A DNA stretch of 5,296 nt from an uncultured Chloroflexaceae bacterium (GTDB lineage Bacteria > Chloroflexota > Chloroflexia > Chloroflexales > Chloroflexaceae), in the NCBI GenBank assembly GCA_937141995.1, contig CAKZQX010000713.1:1-5296 (forward strand), in the 5' to 3' direction. The translations under genes were made by a program, and so were the position numbers. The first letter of the stretch is position 1. Each line of letters starts with the position of its first letter. The notes under the pieces are model-generated. The model was not told the origin of the DNA. It saw nothing but the letters and a program-made list of their open reading frames with translations, and made no database searches. This document shows, in pieces, positions 5,261-5,296 of this stretch.

Positions 5261-5296
5261 ACCGGGCATTTCACCCGGTGAACGGTAGAATCGCCT
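5235..5296. repeat. Palindromic intergenic element, partial copy (copy 4, cut by window edge)
   Basis: The first 62 bp of another unit, nearly identical to the start of copy 3: terminus ACACGCGTTACGCGGTCGTT, arm hairpin ACCGGG...CCCGGT, and the beginning of the left core (TCGCCT). The apical hairpin and right arm would lie beyond the window. Confidence 0.85.

Larger units (their letters stand above)
5029..5296. repeat. 201-bp tandem repeat upstream of purM
   Basis: Positions 5029-5095 and 5230-5296 are the same 67-bp sequence with only two adjacent differences (CACGAC versus CACGCG), giving a period of exactly 201 bp. The first unit is complete (5029-5229) and the second is cut by the window edge, so the array may continue. 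Each unit equals one palindromic element plus its leading CAATC. The near identity suggests recent duplication or homogenisation. Confidence 0.92.

Noticed and set aside
4982..5269. Minus-strand open frame upstream of and overlapping purM, with an internal repeated peptide (MPGLMNDRV)
   Set aside because: The peptide repeat is only the 201-bp DNA repeat read in one frame. The frame runs through the perfect hairpin and into purM, and has no ribosome site or protein-like composition.
5029..5296. CRISPR array
   Set aside because: The repeat unit is 201 bp and continuous, with no short repeats separated by unique spacers and no cas gene nearby.

Overview
The window looks like a chromosomal stretch from a moderately GC-rich bacterium. 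My best guess is a filamentous Chloroflexota (Roseiflexus or Chloroflexus-like). That guess rests on general gene style (PAS sensor, DrrA-like ABC ATPase, fused ABC-2 permease) and on the repeat-rich spacers; no marker gene here fixes the taxonomy.

Layout: (1) 1-865, minus strand: the N-terminal 288 residues of a multi-PAS sensor protein that runs off the left edge. (2) 866-1407: a 542-bp spacer filled by two adjacent copies of a palindromic element, a decayed one (931-1153) and a well-kept one (1159-1377), followed at once by a good sigma-70-type promoter. (3) 1408-3926, plus strand: a two-gene ABC export operon, an ATPase and a 527-residue permease made of two fused homologous halves, with overlapping stop and start codons (ATGA). 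(4) 3927-3971: a short convergent gap with a GC-rich 10-bp hairpin. (5) 3972-5015, minus strand: purM, the AIR synthetase of purine biosynthesis. (6) 5016-5296: the purM upstream region, holding a full third copy of the palindromic element (5034-5229) and the start of a fourth (5235 onward) at a 201-bp period.

The most unusual content is this intergenic element, about 200-220 bp long. Each unit is a large imperfect inverted repeat. It has related termini (ACACG..TTACGCGGTCGTT-like), a small hairpin in each arm, the core GCCTGCGGCAG ... CTGYCGGAGGC and, in the two intact copies, a perfect 21-22 bp apical hairpin with a 3-nt loop. The apical stems differ in sequence between copies but stay perfectly self-complementary. 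Neighbouring units are joined by a second hairpin whose loop is (A/C)AATC. A copy lies upstream of all three transcription units in the window. For the ABC operon and purM, the gene-facing end of the element carries -35/-10-like hexamers at an identical 17-bp spacing. I infer a mobile or MITE-like family of structured elements that has been recruited as promoter or regulatory DNA. Family membership outside this window cannot be tested here.
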